Shown: positions 17,804-27,763 of the stretch, in pieces
Numbering within the stretch: position 1 is the stretch's first letter
Layout of the letters: each line of letters begins with the position of its first letter
Assembly: GCA_003214215.1 (NCBI GenBank)
Contig: QCLX01000008.1
Location: forward strand, 1-47,643
Direction of reading: 5' to 3'
Length of the DNA stretch: 47,643 nt
From: Prochlorococcus sp. AG-418-G18
GTDB lineage: Bacteria > Cyanobacteriota > Cyanobacteriia > PCC-6307 > Cyanobiaceae
Position numbers and translations under genes: made by a program
The notes under the pieces: model-generated
Seen by the model: the letters and a program-made list of their open reading frames with translations, nothing else
The model's database searches: none
Told to the model about the DNA's origin: nothing

Positions 17804-19399
17804 ATGATACAGAAACAAGATTTAAGATATTTTCAAGAAAAGCAAATTTTAGTGGCCTCTATAGATATTGGAACTAACTCTACACATCTCTTGGTTGCAG
17901 AAATTAATCTAGAATTAAAATCATTTTCAATAAAATTCACTGATAAATCAACCACTCGTCTTGGAGAAAGAGATGAGGAGGGTAATCTTACTGAAGAATC
18001 AATCCAAAGAGCATTAGTTACTCTTAAGCGATTTAAGGAATATTGTGAAAGTAATGGAGTAAAACAAATAGTAACAGCAGCAACAAGTGCAGTTAGGGAA
18101 GCTCCAAACGGTCAAGATTTTATTAGAAGAGTTCTTGATGAAACCGATATTCAAATAGAAATGATAAGTGGTTCTGAGGAAGCCAGATTAATTTATCTTG
18201 GTGTTCTTTCTGGTATGGCTTTTGAAGATCAGTCTTTTGTAATCATAGATATTGGAGGAGGATCTACAGAATTAATACTTGCAGATAAAAAAGATGCTAT
18301 AGCTCTTACCAGTTCAAGAATTGGTGCTGTAAGACTTAAAAATGATTTTTTAAATAAAGAGTCTATAAATTCAGAAAGGTCGAGTTTTCTAACAACTTTT
18401 ATTAAAGGATCTTTAGAACCATCTGTTCGAAAAATAAAGAGTAGATCTAAGGGAGATAAGACTATATCAATGATTGCAACCAGTGGCACTGCAACCTCAT
18501 TAGGAAATTTGATTTCAGATGATTTGGGTGAGTCTAAACAAAAGTTGCATGGTTATAAATTTAAAAGGGAAAATTTACAAAATGTATTGGAAAAACTAAT
18601 TAAATTGCCAGTTTCGGAAATCAAGAAAATACCTTCATTAAGTGAGAGAAGAGCAGAAATAATTGTTCCAGGAGCATTGATATTAAACACTGCAATGGAG
18701 ATGTTGAACTTTAATGAATTAATAATAAGTGAGAGGGCGCTTCGAGAGGGTTTGGTTGTAGATTGGATGCTTCGTAAAGGGATAATTAAAAATGAGTTAA
18801 ATATTCAAAGCAATATTAGAAAAACAACAATAGTTCATCAGGCCAGAAAGTTTGGAGTAGATAATACAAGAGCTGAGAAAGTTATTGATATTGCCTTTCA
18901 AATCTATGATCAGACTAAAAATATCTTTCATAGCGATAGTGACCCTAAAGCTAAAGAACTTCTTTGGGCAGCTTCTAATCTTTATAATTGTGGGAAATAC
19001 GTGAATGTTGGTTCATATCACAAACACTCTTGGTACTTGATAAAAAATTGTGAGTTATTGGGATATTCTGAAGCAGAAACAAATATTATTGCTTCAATTG
19101 CAAGATACCATAGAAAGACTCTACCCAAGAAAAGGCACGAGTCTTGGCAAAATTTAATATCCAAAGAGGATAAAACATTAGTTCTTGAAATGTCATTAAT
19201 TCTGAGACTAGCAGCATCTCTCGATCAAAGACCTGACAAGGTGATATCCTCAGTTCAAATCAAATTGCAGGAAAATATTCTTACATTTGAACTTTTACCC
19301 TTAAATAGAAAACATGATCTCCTTCTTGAAAAATGGAACTTAGGATTATGCCATAATGTAATAAAAGAACTAAAGAATTTGGATTTAAAAGTTATTTAG
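17804..19399 (+). CDS. ppx: Exopolyphosphatase / Ppx-GppA family
   Basis: 531 residues, matching the long Ppx form. The N-terminal actin-like ATPase fold shows SIDIGTNSTHLLVAEI (phosphate 1) and IIDIGGGSTELILA (phosphate 2), with ISGSEEARLIYLGV between them. The C-terminal part (from about residue 330) is the HD-type helical domain. It releases phosphate from the end of polyphosphate and could also act on pppGpp. The 3' end overlaps the convergent HTH gene by eight bases. Confidence 0.93.
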   Translation: MIQKQDLRYFQEKQILVASIDIGTNSTHLLVAEINLELKSFSIKFTDKSTTRLGERDEEGNLTEESIQRALVTLKRFKEYCESNGVKQIVTAATSAVREAPNGQDFIRRVLDETDIQIEMISGSEEARLIYLGVLSGMAFEDQSFVIIDIGGGSTELILADKKDAIALTSSRIGAVRLKNDFLNKESINSERSSFLTTFIKGSLEPSVRKIKSRSKGDKTISMIATSGTATSLGNLISDDLGESKQKLHGYKFKRENLQNVLEKLIKLPVSEIKKIPSLSERRAEIIVPGALILNTAMEMLNFNELIISERALREGLVVDWMLRKGIIKNELNIQSNIRKTTIVHQARKFGVDNTRAEKVIDIAFQIYDQTKNIFHSDSDPKAKELLWAASNLYNCGKYVNVGSYHKHSWYLIKNCELLGYSEAETNIIASIARYHRKTLPKKRHESWQNLISKEDKTLVLEMSLILRLAASLDQRPDKVISSVQIKLQENILTFELLPLNRKHDLLLEKWNLGLCHNVIKELKNLDLKVI

Positions 19400-19895
19400 T
19401 TTTTTTAATAAGTTCTTGTTTCGGAGTTTGATTCTGAGAAGAGTCTGAAAATAAATTGAAAAGTAAGGACGAGGCGATAAGTCCGAGAAATCCTGAAATT
19501 AAAATTAATATCCAAAACCTTACTGGACTTAGATCCTTAGATTGTCTAGTTTTATTAGTTTTTGTAGCAACTTCTTCAACTATTTCTTCAATTTTTATCT
19601 CTTGCCTTTCTGTTTTGAATTCATTCATTACAAATTCTGTATCAAGTTTCAGCTTCTGTGAAATTCTACGAACCATTGCTTTGATAAATACTTTTTCAGG
19701 TAGTTCTTCTTCATTACCTTCTTCTATGGCTTTAAGTTGATGAGATCCAATTTTTAAATCAGAAGCCAATTCTTCAACAGATTTCTCTCTACTTAACCTT
19801 GCCTCTTTAATAAAATTTCCAATCCTCTTTAAAGAGGATTGTTCTCTTTTGGTATTATCTCCTAGGTTAGATTTTATTTCTTTCAAAGCAAACAA
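19392..19895 (-). CDS. RodZ-like membrane protein with N-terminal helix-turn-helix
   Basis: 167 residues, start TTG 19895. Residues about 24-90 are an Xre/HTH_25 domain (IGNFIKEARLSREKSVEELA, then LKAIEEGNEEELPEKVFIKA) as in RodZ. A linker, one membrane helix (FWILILISGFLGLIASSLLF, about residues 127-146) and only about 20 periplasmic residues follow. Canonical RodZ has a long periplasmic domain, so this is a short form. It may link MreB to the membrane for cell shape; that is inference. Confidence 0.75.
   Translation of the reverse strand: MFALKEIKSNLGDNTKREQSSLKRIGNFIKEARLSREKSVEELASDLKIGSHQLKAIEEGNEEELPEKVFIKAMVRRISQKLKLDTEFVMNEFKTERQEIKIEEIVEEVATKTNKTRQSKDLSPVRFWILILISGFLGLIASSLLFNLFSDSSQNQTPKQELIKKTK
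19820..19841. repeat. Perfect 22-bp palindrome in the RodZ-like gene
   Basis: CAATCCTCTTTAAAGAGGAT plus TG reads the same on both strands with no spacer. It lies in the coding region just before the HTH domain, about 55 bases into the gene. Confidence 0.85.
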
Positions 19896-19941
19896 ATTTT
19901 TACTAATTATAGTAATTAATATTTTTCTATCAACTTTAAGA

Positions 19942-20697
19942 TTATTTATTCCTAAAGAGATGCCTATAAGATGGATTATAAAGATTGGATCTTTTTTGAG
20001 AATTACTAATTGCTGGGCTAATTATGTAAATGGTTGTTCTAATTAGTTTTTTCTCAATAGAAAATTTTTCCATATCTTTTAATTCTATTAATGATGTCCA
20101 ACCATCATCCCAAGATACTCTAAATCCAACAATCACTTTAGTCTCTGGAGGGTAAAACTCGAGTAGAGTTTCTTGAGACCTTTTCACATGCCTAGCACTT
20201 AGATAAAGACATATAGAGGAATTGTGTTTCGAAAGATTTTTCAGAGATTCTTTTTCTGGCATCCCTGTTCGCCCTCCTGCTCTAGTTAAAATTATTGTTT
20301 GCGTTACGTCAGGGATGGTTAACTCAGCTTCATGATATGCTGCAGCAACTTGAAAAGCACTTACTCCAGGAACAACCTCTATTTCAATTTTTTCGTTTTT
20401 TAAAATTTCGATTTGCTCTCTAATTGCTCCAAAAAGGCAAGGGTCTCCATCATGTAACCTTGCAACAGTTTTTCCTGCCTGAAATTTTTTTATCATAATT
20501 GAGGTGATTTGCTCTAAGTTGAGCGAACTTGTTTTTATTTTTTCAGAACCTTCTTTAGCAAAATCTAAAATCTTTTCAGGAATTAGAGAATCAGTCCAAA
20601 TAATGACATCTGCATTTTTTATCTTTTTTAATGCTTTTAAAGTTAATAATTCTGGATCGCCTGGACCAACACCAATAAAGGATATTTTATTATCCAT
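19942..20697 (-). CDS. cobM: Precorrin-4 / cobalt-precorrin-4 C11-methyltransferase
   Basis: 251 residues from ATG 20697. The tetrapyrrole methylase family fold is clear: [16 protein letters not shown] at the N-terminus, [11 protein letters not shown] near residue 85, [13 protein letters not shown], and the CobM-specific [20 protein letters not shown]. It methylates C11 with SAM in corrin-ring synthesis. A GTG at 20715 would add six residues, but ATG 20697 has an AGAAAGA sequence just upstream and fits the family start better. It overlaps the lgt stop by eight bases. Confidence 0.93.
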   Translation of the reverse strand: MDNKISFIGVGPGDPELLTLKALKKIKNADVIIWTDSLIPEKILDFAKEGSEKIKTSSLNLEQITSIMIKKFQAGKTVARLHDGDPCLFGAIREQIEILKNEKIEIEVVPGVSAFQVAAAYHEAELTIPDVTQTIILTRAGGRTGMPEKESLKNLSKHNSSICLYLSARHVKRSQETLLEFYPPETKVIVGFRVSWDDGWTSLIELKDMEKFSIEKKLIRTTIYIISPAISNSQKRSNLYNPSYRHLFRNK

Positions 20698-21583
20698 TCT
20701 TTCTATTTTTCCCACTATATGTTCTTAATCTTAAAAAAAATATTCCAATTAATCCAGAAGAAAATAGAAAAATACTTATGAATTGAGCCATCCTAATACC
20801 TCCATCACAGAAAGGTGGAAGTCCACCAATGCATAGTGGGTCAGTTCTCAAACCTTCAATCCAGAATCTTCCAAAGCTATAACTTATTAAATAAAGACAG
20901 CTAATAAAGCCAGGCCTAAAAAAATCTGTTTTATTTTGTTTAGTAAAGATAATAATAAGGACGATGAAAATTAAAAGATTCCACAATGACTCATAAAGAA
21001 ATGTAGGATGAAAAAATTCATAATTAAGAAATTCTAAAGGCCTATTTTGGATAGGTATAAATAATTTCCAAGGCAAATTTGTAGGAATTCCAAAGGCTTC
21101 ATTATTGAAAAAATTTCCCCACCTACCTATTGATTGTCCAAGAATAATCGAGGGTATTAGTATATCTATAAAAGTTTTTAAATTAATTTTTTTCGACTTA
21201 CAGAAATAGATAATAGATATTAGTCCACCAATTAGACCTCCATGGATTGCTATGCCTCCTTCCCAAACTGCAAGAAAAGAAGGTATTTTAATGATGTTAT
21301 TGAATAGTTCAAAAGAAGTAAAAAAGTTCTCTCCACTATATTGCCTCCACTCAAAAATTACGTAATAAGCTCTAGCTCCAATTATTGAAGAGATTATTAA
21401 TGATGGAAGTATTTCACTTATGTACTCTGGGTTAATATTTCTTTCCTTTGCAAGTTTTTTAGAGACAAATAGGCCTATTAAAACTGAAACCGAAATAAGC
21501 AGTCCGTACCATCTAATATTTATAAATCCTAAATTTAAAAAAGTTTCTCCTGGAGATTGTATAAAAGCCTGAAGTAAAAGCAT
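20690..21583 (-). CDS. lgt: Prolipoprotein diacylglyceryl transferase
   Basis: 297 residues with seven membrane segments. The Lgt signature [13 protein letters not shown] (about residues 151-163) and [12 protein letters not shown] are present, as is IHGGLIGG. It transfers diacylglycerol from phosphatidylglycerol to the lipobox Cys of prolipoproteins in the inner membrane. It lies between petA and cobM on one strand, 10 bases after petA. Confidence 0.96.
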   Translation of the reverse strand: MLLLQAFIQSPGETFLNLGFINIRWYGLLISVSVLIGLFVSKKLAKERNINPEYISEILPSLIISSIIGARAYYVIFEWRQYSGENFFTSFELFNNIIKIPSFLAVWEGGIAIHGGLIGGLISIIYFCKSKKINLKTFIDILIPSIILGQSIGRWGNFFNNEAFGIPTNLPWKLFIPIQNRPLEFLNYEFFHPTFLYESLWNLLIFIVLIIIFTKQNKTDFFRPGFISCLYLISYSFGRFWIEGLRTDPLCIGGLPPFCDGGIRMAQFISIFLFSSGLIGIFFLRLRTYSGKNRKNG

Positions 21584-21593
21584 TTAAGGAAAG

Positions 21594-22547
21594 TTAAATA
21601 CCCTCTGCTGCTTGCACTTTTTCTACTTGTTTTTTCTTTAATACTAAAAGTATTTGTGTAAGTCCTACACCAATGAAGAATGCAATCAATCCAATTACTC
21701 TATAAGGGCTCTGAAGTACAACCTCAGCATCTAATTGCCCAAAGCCGCCAACGTTGGGATCATTAGTAAGAGGGTCACCTGCATTAATTTTGTCTTGTGC
21801 TTTTACGATAAGTTGAGGACCAACAGGCACTGCTTCAGTAGTTATCTCACCATTATCGTTTTCTATATTGACCTTATAGCTACCATCTTCAATTGTTTCT
21901 ATTGAATTTATAGTTCCTGAGGTGGAAGAAGTGAAAACTACATTATTGCTTTTGTCTCCAGTTGGATATACCTGACCTCTACCTCTATTACCTCCGATAT
22001 GTAACGAGTATTTCCCATAGTGATATTCTTTATTAGTGGATGGATCAGGGGAAAGTACAGGGAAAACTATTTCTTTATTAGTATCGCCAGGTAAAGGTCC
22101 GACAATGATGATATTATCTTTCTCTTCACTGTAATTAGTGAAATAAACCCCTTCTGTCTCCTCTTTGATATCTTCTGTCCATCTTTCTTGTGGAGCAAGT
22201 TTAAAGCCATCAGGCAGCATTACAACAGCACCAACTTGTAATGGGACTTCAGAACCATCAGCACCGATCTCTTTTAAGTCATTTTTGTAGGGTATTTTGA
22301 CTACAGCTTTGAAAACACTGTCTGCTCCAACCGATTGTGGAACCTCTGCAATTGTAGGCATCTGAGCTAGATGACAATTTGCACAGACTATCTTTCCTGT
22401 GGCTTCTCTTGGGGATTCATAGTTTTGCTGAGCCCAAAATGGATAAGCAAAAGTGATCTTTGGATAAAATGCAATGCTCGAAATGAAAAGCAGAGTACAG
22501 ATAAATAAACTTGTTTTTTTCATGATTTGATTTTTAATGTCTTTCAT
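21594..22547 (-). CDS. petA: Cytochrome f precursor
   Basis: 317 residues. A signal peptide of about 34 residues ends before [17 protein letters not shown]; the mature N-terminal Tyr is the axial heme ligand. The c-type heme site is [10 protein letters not shown]-terminal membrane helix ([20 protein letters not shown]) anchors it in the thylakoid. It passes electrons from the Rieske centre to plastocyanin or cytochrome c6. It starts three bases after the petC stop. An inner ATG eight codons in (22523) is an alternative start. Confidence 0.97.
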   Translation of the reverse strand: MKDIKNQIMKKTSLFICTLLFISSIAFYPKITFAYPFWAQQNYESPREATGKIVCANCHLAQMPTIAEVPQSVGADSVFKAVVKIPYKNDLKEIGADGSEVPLQVGAVVMLPDGFKLAPQERWTEDIKEETEGVYFTNYSEEKDNIIIVGPLPGDTNKEIVFPVLSPDPSTNKEYHYGKYSLHIGGNRGRGQVYPTGDKSNNVVFTSSTSGTINSIETIEDGSYKVNIENDNGEITTEAVPVGPQLIVKAQDKINAGDPLTNDPNVGGFGQLDAEVVLQSPYRVIGLIAFFIGVGLTQILLVLKKKQVEKVQAAEGI

Positions 22548-22550
22548 TTT

Positions 22551-23087
22551 TTATGCCCACCATGGATTTTCATTGGTTCTAAAGTCAGTTTCTGACCATT
22601 GTTTGACGAGTACAGCATCATCTTCAATATCTACATGAGCTAACGCTAAAGATAAAGGAGCAGGCCCTCTGACTACCTTCCCATTAGTATCGTACTGACT
22701 GCCATGACAAGGACATATGAATTTATTAGCACCACTATCCCATGGGACAACGCAACCTAAATGAGTGCAAATTGCATTTAAACCAAATTCTCCTATTTCC
22801 CCACCCTCATTAATTATTAAATAAGTTGGATCTCCCTTTAGACCCTGCACTAGATTTCTGTCTCCTGCTTGATGGGTGGCTAACCAACCTGTCTTAGTTA
22901 TTGGATTTCCTAATTCATCTTTAGCAGAAGTTCCACCTCCACCTCCACCTGCTCTTAAAGGCATGAAATAATTCGCTACAGGGTAAAGGGCTCCTAATGC
23001 TACACCTGTTGCAGTACCAAATGTAAGAAGATTCATAAATTGCCTTCGACCCATTGAAGGGACATCATTGGAACTTAATTGAGTCAT
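22551..23087 (-). CDS. petC: Cytochrome b6-f complex Rieske iron-sulfur subunit
   Basis: 178 residues. The N-terminus has a twin-arginine motif ([12 protein letters not shown]) before the membrane helix, so it is a Tat substrate. The 2Fe-2S ligands are in [10 protein letters not shown] and CPCHGSQYD. The poly-Gly hinge GGGGGG is typical of b6f Rieske proteins. It is the first gene of petC-petA and receives electrons from plastoquinol. Confidence 0.97.
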   Translation of the reverse strand: MTQLSSNDVPSMGRRQFMNLLTFGTATGVALGALYPVANYFMPLRAGGGGGGTSAKDELGNPITKTGWLATHQAGDRNLVQGLKGDPTYLIINEGGEIGEFGLNAICTHLGCVVPWDSGANKFICPCHGSQYDTNGKVVRGPAPLSLALAHVDIEDDAVLVKQWSETDFRTNENPWWA

Positions 23088-23210
23088 TCGCTACTTGGTT
23101 CTGTTATTTATTAGTTATTATGAATCAAATTGTTCAATTTCTGTTGCAAATAGATAGGACTTTTAATAATTTAAAGTAAAAGTTTAGGAAGTCTTAATTA
23201 ATTGATTTAA

Positions 23211-23528
23211 ATGAACCCATTACTAGTAGATGAAGTTATACATTATTTGATTCATCGCTGGGGGAAAAAATATGATTTTAGACTCTTTAGAAGAGGTAAA
23301 TTTGTTTATTTTCAAATGATGTGGGGATTTCTTGGACAGGAATCATTCCCTTTAAGTGAAGATGAATATAAAAAATCGATAGCTGATAAAATCGAGATTT
23401 TAAATAGATGTGGATATTCAGAGGAAGTAAGGGAATGGCTAAAGAAAGTAAATGCTAAGCCAAGGTTAGGTAGAGCTGTTAGTTTGCAATTAAATGTTAA
23501 TGAGAAGATGAAAGAGTTTTTGACTTAA
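23211..23528 (+). CDS. DUF3067 family conserved protein
   Basis: 105 residues, soluble. The pattern RWGKKYDFRLFRRGKFVYFQ, MMWGFLGQESFPLSE and a C-terminal KPRLGRAVSLQL is that of DUF3067, a family of cyanobacteria and plastids with no settled function. It is divergent from petC across 123 bases and convergent with tatC, overlapping it by 32 bases. Confidence 0.85.
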   Translation: MNPLLVDEVIHYLIHRWGKKYDFRLFRRGKFVYFQMMWGFLGQESFPLSEDEYKKSIADKIEILNRCGYSEEVREWLKKVNAKPRLGRAVSLQLNVNEKMKEFLT

Positions 23529-24255
23529 GATTTTCTGATAAGTAAGTTAATCCGGTACCCACAAAGAATAAAAACACAATCGATATAGATAGCAATGACA
23601 TTGTCAATGGGTCTGTTGAAGGAGTAATCACAGCAGATAAGATTGCTGAGGAGATTACAACTATCTTCCAATTAGAAATCATTTTTTCTGTTGTAATTAT
23701 TCCAAGAGAACCAAGAATAAATTGTAGTACTGGCAATTGAAAAGCTATTGCAGTGCTAGACATTAATAAGAGAACAAAATCAAAATATCTTTCTATAGAC
23801 CAAGTTGGTTCAACAATATCAGCACCGAAAGAAATAAAGAAATTTATGGCTGCAGGAACTAATATCCACCATGAAAAAATTAATCCCAAGAAAAATAGAA
23901 GACCTGAACCAAAAACTGCGGGCAAGATAAGGCTTTTTTCTTGTTTTGTTAAACCAGGGGAGATGAATAGTATTATTTGATAAAAGATATAAGGCATAGA
24001 AACTATTAATCCGCTGTAACCTGCAACTTTAATAGCGACAAATAAAAATTCTCCTGGAGCAAGTTGTAGTAAATGAATATCACCAGCTGGTATTTCTAAA
24101 AAAGATATTAATGGCTTTATGATTAGAAAACTAAAGAATATTGAAATAAGAATTGAGTAAATTGAGTTTAATATCCTTTGACGAAGCTCCTCTAAATGAT
24201 CATTAAAAGTCATCGAATCGGATAATTTATTTTCACTTTGACCAGTAACTCTCAT
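23497..24255 (-). CDS. tatC: Sec-independent protein translocase TatC
   Basis: 252 residues with six membrane segments. The N-terminal DHLEELRQRIL motif (the twin-arginine recognition loop) is present, as are the central LSPGLTKQEK and FSWWILVPAAINFF segments. It is the receptor for twin-arginine signal peptides such as that of the Rieske protein next door. No tatA is adjacent. Confidence 0.95.
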   Translation of the reverse strand: MRVTGQSENKLSDSMTFNDHLEELRQRILNSIYSILISIFFSFLIIKPLISFLEIPAGDIHLLQLAPGEFLFVAIKVAGYSGLIVSMPYIFYQIILFISPGLTKQEKSLILPAVFGSGLLFFLGLIFSWWILVPAAINFFISFGADIVEPTWSIERYFDFVLLLMSSTAIAFQLPVLQFILGSLGIITTEKMISNWKIVVISSAILSAVITPSTDPLTMSLLSISIVFLFFVGTGLTYLSENLKSKTLSSSH

Positions 24256-24334
24256 TATTGTTAGATAAAGATTCTGTAAGAAAAAGGTTAAAAATTACTA
24301 TTGTCAAAGTCCAATTTATTTTTGATAAATTTAA

Positions 24335-24595
24335 TTATTTGCTTAATTTAGGATTAGTTGGATCTGGCAATAAGAAAGGAGGGGCATCATTTAGAGATGA
24401 TTCACCATAGGTTTCATATTCTCTATATCCACCCATTTTCCCATTTGTTTTCATAAGAGCGCTTACAAAGGCAAGTAACAAGAAAACAGTAGGAGCTCCA
24501 ATTATTAATGCAGCACCAAATAGATATCCAACAATAAATTCTGGAAAACTATGATTTCCTAAGAATTCATGAGTGCCCAAAAGAAAATCAAACAT
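24335..24595 (-). CDS. Small conserved-looking membrane protein, 86 residues
   Basis: 86 residues. Hydrophobic residues about 19-50 (FIVGYLFGAALIIGAPTVFL, continuing to SALMK) would form one long or two short membrane spans. The polar C-terminus GGYREYETYGES and LNDAPPFLLPDPTNPKLSK is Pro-rich. I do not recognise the family. It lies between tatC and rqcH on the same strand, 79 and 29 bases away. Codon use matches its neighbours. Confidence 0.65.
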   Translation of the reverse strand: MFDFLLGTHEFLGNHSFPEFIVGYLFGAALIIGAPTVFLLLAFVSALMKTNGKMGGYREYETYGESSLNDAPPFLLPDPTNPKLSK

Positions 24596-24624
24596 TTAGA
24601 TTTAAAAATTTTTTTTATTATAAA

Positions 24625-26349
24625 CTAAATTACTGTTTTAAGATTTTTTTTAATGTAATCTTCTCCTCTTGTAGGATTTCCCCAAATAATTTCTCCATTT
24701 TTAAAGGAAACGCAACCCGGCCCCCCTTTTTTGATTTTTTGCAAATCTTTAATCTTTACTAAATTAATTGGAACTTTGATGTTTCTTTTTGCCTTACTAA
24801 ATAAAGCAGCTAAATCTGCAGCTATTTGAAGATCTTGTTCAGATGCTGCCTGAGATGAAGACTTTAAAACTACATGACTACCTGGTGATTCCTGTGCATG
24901 AAACCATAGATCGCCTTTTTTTGAAAACTTAAAGCTTATTAAATCATTTTGCCTCATATTTCTACCTACCTGAAGCTTCAATCCTGTGGGAGTGTTAACT
25001 TGAATTGGGGAAGATTGCATCTCAGATATACTTTTCTTATCTTCTCTTTGCCTTTTGATTTTGATATTAAACTCGTTACATATTTCTTCCATAATTTCTT
25101 CTAGTAGTTTGATTCTCATAAAAAGTTTTTCATGATTTAAAGAATTTAGATTTTCTAGGAGTGTAGTGAATTCATCTAATCTTTCTATATTTGTTTTGTA
25201 AATAGTTAATCTTTCTTTTATCAATTCTCTAGATCTCTTAAGTTTTTTTGATTTTTTGTAGAGTTTTTGTCCTTTAATAATATCTTCTTTCTTAATTTCA
25301 TTTGAACTGAATATATTGTCAGCTTTTTCTTTATATACCTCGAAGTTTTCTGATTTTGTCAAAAGATCATATTGAATATTTAAATTCTTTTTCTCAGTAT
25401 TGGTTTGTTTGAAAATGATCCCTTCAATTTTCTTTCCCAATAATTCAAGTTTTTTTTGCTTCAGATGATAATCATAATAATTCTCTAAACCGCTGCATAA
25501 ATCTATTTTACTATCGCAATAAATTTCTTTATCAAAAAACCAAACGCAATAAAAATCTTTATTAAAGATAGAAAAGTTAAAGTTATTGTTTTTAAACCGA
25601 TTTATCCAAATCTTCCAATTTTTAAATATCTCCTTTAAGTCTGAATCGCTAATGAAATCGATATTTTTTTCCATTATTTCTGAATTGCCAGTTTTGCTAA
25701 CAACCTCTAATTGTTTTGTGAGGCTAGGGCTTACTCCTTGATAGGAATTTATTAAACAATATTTCAAAGATTCAGGTACTATTGAAATTGATTCTTTCCA
25801 TGATTGAAAAGACTCATCTTCACTAGGTTGTTTTTTGAGATTGACTGGAGGACCAGAATAAATTGATCCTGTTGAAATTTTTCTAAAACTGGATTGACTT
25901 GATTTAATTTGTTTCCCAACTGCAATTATTTTATGTTTATTATCCAGATAAAAAATATTGCTATGTTTTCCCATTAACTCAAAAATTAAAAACTTACTAA
26001 TTTCATCTCCAGGTTTTTTTGCAAACCCAAATTTTATAACTCTCTCGAAATCATCTTGATCAATAGAAATTAAAGCCATATACTTTAACCCGTATCTTAT
26101 TTGTTTAGAAAGTGTGCTTTCTCTCCCAATCTTTTGTGGCTTACTTATCTTTAGTATTCTAGGCGAGTCTCCATTCCATGAAAATTCTAACCATGTTTGA
26201 GAATTAACTCCTCTGAAACATAATTGAACTGTATTATGATTTGGTTGTTGGGCAGTTTCAAATTTTGTAGGTAAGATGTTCTTTGTCAAATAATGCAAGA
26301 CAGATCTAATAGATGTAATATCCATTATCTGTGGAACACCTTTTTGCAT
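24625..26349 (-). CDS. rqcH: NFACT family protein (RqcH/Rqc2 homologue, fibronectin-binding-A-like)
   Basis: 574 residues. The NFACT-N domain is at the N-terminus (RFEKAQQ-like KFETAQQPN, then FELMGKHSNIFYLD near residue 130). A coiled-coil region spans about residues 300-440. The NFACT-R domain has the diagnostic GDLWFHAQESPGSHVVLKSS near residue 485. In bacteria RqcH binds stalled 50S subunits and adds C-terminal alanine tails that mark the nascent chain for degradation. Older annotation calls it fibronectin-binding protein A. ATG 26325 (MDITSIRSVLHYL) is a plausible alternative start. Confidence 0.88.
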   Translation of the reverse strand: MQKGVPQIMDITSIRSVLHYLTKNILPTKFETAQQPNHNTVQLCFRGVNSQTWLEFSWNGDSPRILKISKPQKIGRESTLSKQIRYGLKYMALISIDQDDFERVIKFGFAKKPGDEISKFLIFELMGKHSNIFYLDNKHKIIAVGKQIKSSQSSFRKISTGSIYSGPPVNLKKQPSEDESFQSWKESISIVPESLKYCLINSYQGVSPSLTKQLEVVSKTGNSEIMEKNIDFISDSDLKEIFKNWKIWINRFKNNNFNFSIFNKDFYCVWFFDKEIYCDSKIDLCSGLENYYDYHLKQKKLELLGKKIEGIIFKQTNTEKKNLNIQYDLLTKSENFEVYKEKADNIFSSNEIKKEDIIKGQKLYKKSKKLKRSRELIKERLTIYKTNIERLDEFTTLLENLNSLNHEKLFMRIKLLEEIMEEICNEFNIKIKRQREDKKSISEMQSSPIQVNTPTGLKLQVGRNMRQNDLISFKFSKKGDLWFHAQESPGSHVVLKSSSQAASEQDLQIAADLAALFSKAKRNIKVPINLVKIKDLQKIKKGGPGCVSFKNGEIIWGNPTRGEDYIKKNLKTVI

Positions 26350-26398
26350 TATTCCTTTTTTATTTACAAGATGTTTATCTTACTGTAAAAAATTTAAT

Positions 26399-26953
26399 AT
26401 GAAAAATCAAAAAAAACTCATTATTCTTACTGGACCCAGCGGGGTGGGTAAAGGAACAGTTGTTAAAGAAATATTAGGTAAAGAAAAAAATTTTTGGCTT
26501 TCAATATCTGCAACTACTAGAGAACCTAGAGAAGGAGAGAAGGACGGAGAAAATTACTACTTTTTAAATAAAGAAAAGTTTAAAGAAATGATTGAACAAA
26601 ACCTGTTCCTTGAATGGGCTCAATTCGCTGGGAATTACTATGGAACACCTTTGTCTTCTGTTAATGAGAAAATAAAAAAAGGATTTACCGTACTACTTGA
26701 AATTGAGGTAGAGGGTGCAAGGCAAATAAAAAATAAGTTTCCTAATTCCCTGTCAATATTTTTACTTCCTCCCGATAAAGAAGAGTTAGAGAGAAGAATA
26801 AGAAATAGAGGTACAGAAAAAGAAGAGGCAATTAAAAAAAGACTCTCAAGGGCTAATTATGAGATTTCAGTATCAAATCAATTTGATTTTGCTTTAACAA
26901 ATCACAATGTTGATGAAACAGCAAAGAAAGTAATCGCGTTAATAAAAACTTGA
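26399..26953 (+). CDS. gmk: Guanylate kinase
   Basis: 184 residues. The P-loop is GPSGVGKGT (12-20), followed by ISATTREPREGEKDGENYYF, the GMP-binding segment, and LLEIEVEGARQIK. It phosphorylates GMP to GDP. Divergent from rqcH by 49 bases and convergent with psaJ. Confidence 0.96.
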   Translation: MKNQKKLIILTGPSGVGKGTVVKEILGKEKNFWLSISATTREPREGEKDGENYYFLNKEKFKEMIEQNLFLEWAQFAGNYYGTPLSSVNEKIKKGFTVLLEIEVEGARQIKNKFPNSLSIFLLPPDKEELERRIRNRGTEKEEAIKKRLSRANYEISVSNQFDFALTNHNVDETAKKVIALIKT

Positions 26954-26971
26954 TTACTTTCTCTTTTTGTA

Positions 26972-27106
26972 TCAGCTCATTGGATGAAATAATAAATCTG
27001 GGAAAAACCTATTAAATTCAATAATTATTCCAGCTGTAAGGCTTAGCCAAATAGCTGCTACTACTGGGGCAGATCTTACAAATTTTGTGTTTAGAATTTT
27101 GAACAT
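26972..27106 (-). CDS. psaJ: Photosystem I subunit IX (PsaJ)
   Basis: 44 residues from ATG 27104-27106 to TGA 26972-26974. It begins [20 protein letters not shown] and contains one membrane helix ending in the conserved EFNRFFPD segment, the hallmark of PsaJ. It packs against PsaF at the edge of photosystem I. It follows psaF on the same strand after 27 bases, the usual cyanobacterial psaF-psaJ pair. Confidence 0.95.
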   Translation of the reverse strand: MFKILNTKFVRSAPVVAAIWLSLTAGIIIEFNRFFPDLLFHPMS

Positions 27107-27133
27107 TTGTTTTATGAAAGTTTTTAAAGATGT

Positions 27134-27688
27134 TTAGCGAGGACCATTAAGTGTAATGTTTTTATCTTTCTCTCTTAAATCTCCATTTCTACCTTGTTTA
27201 TTAGCGAGAAGAGGCCATTGGGCTCCTTTTACAAGACATTTTCTGGCTAAGTCTAGGTCAATGATGATCTCAAGATCTGCTGGATTCTTAGTCTTTTTCG
27301 ATTCAATCAGATACTCTCTTCCAGACCAGCCTATAATTCCAGCAATGTAAATGAACAATACTCCAGGAATAAGTAAATCACCTTCATGACCTCTATTTAA
27401 AAGGGCTCCCCATGGCTCAAGAGGAGGTCCAATTATTAAATGTGGAAGACCATCATCTCCGCATGATGCTTTTCCGTATCTTTCAAATCTTGCGATGTCT
27501 TTTTGAGTAGTTGCAGAATTTGCTCTCTCAATGAATTTAGGATTTTCAGAGCATTTTGTGAGAGCTGAAGCAGTATATTCTGTACTAGCTCTATCTGCGT
27601 TTAAGGCAGGCCCGTTAGCAGCTAGAGCAGTTGGAGTAATTCCGAGGAACAGAAAAACTGAGGTTATGATTGAAAAAAAGAATTTCAT
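27134..27688 (-). CDS. psaF: Photosystem I subunit III (PsaF)
   Basis: 184 residues from ATG 27688; a TTG nine bases upstream is less likely. A signal peptide (MKFFFSIITSVFLFLG to TALA) is followed by the lumenal KCSENPKFIERANSATTQKD segment and the single membrane helix near GVLFIYIAGIIGWSGREYL. The C-terminal ARKCLVKGAQWPL is typical. It is co-transcribed with psaJ. In cyanobacteria PsaF is not essential for plastocyanin docking. Confidence 0.96.
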   Translation of the reverse strand: MKFFFSIITSVFLFLGITPTALAANGPALNADRASTEYTASALTKCSENPKFIERANSATTQKDIARFERYGKASCGDDGLPHLIIGPPLEPWGALLNRGHEGDLLIPGVLFIYIAGIIGWSGREYLIESKKTKNPADLEIIIDLDLARKCLVKGAQWPLLANKQGRNGDLREKDKNITLNGPR

Positions 27689-27763
27689 AAGTTGCAATCT
27701 TTAATTCCTTTATAGTGTGTTAAGTAAGAAATTAATATTAAAATAGAACAAGTTCAATCAAAA

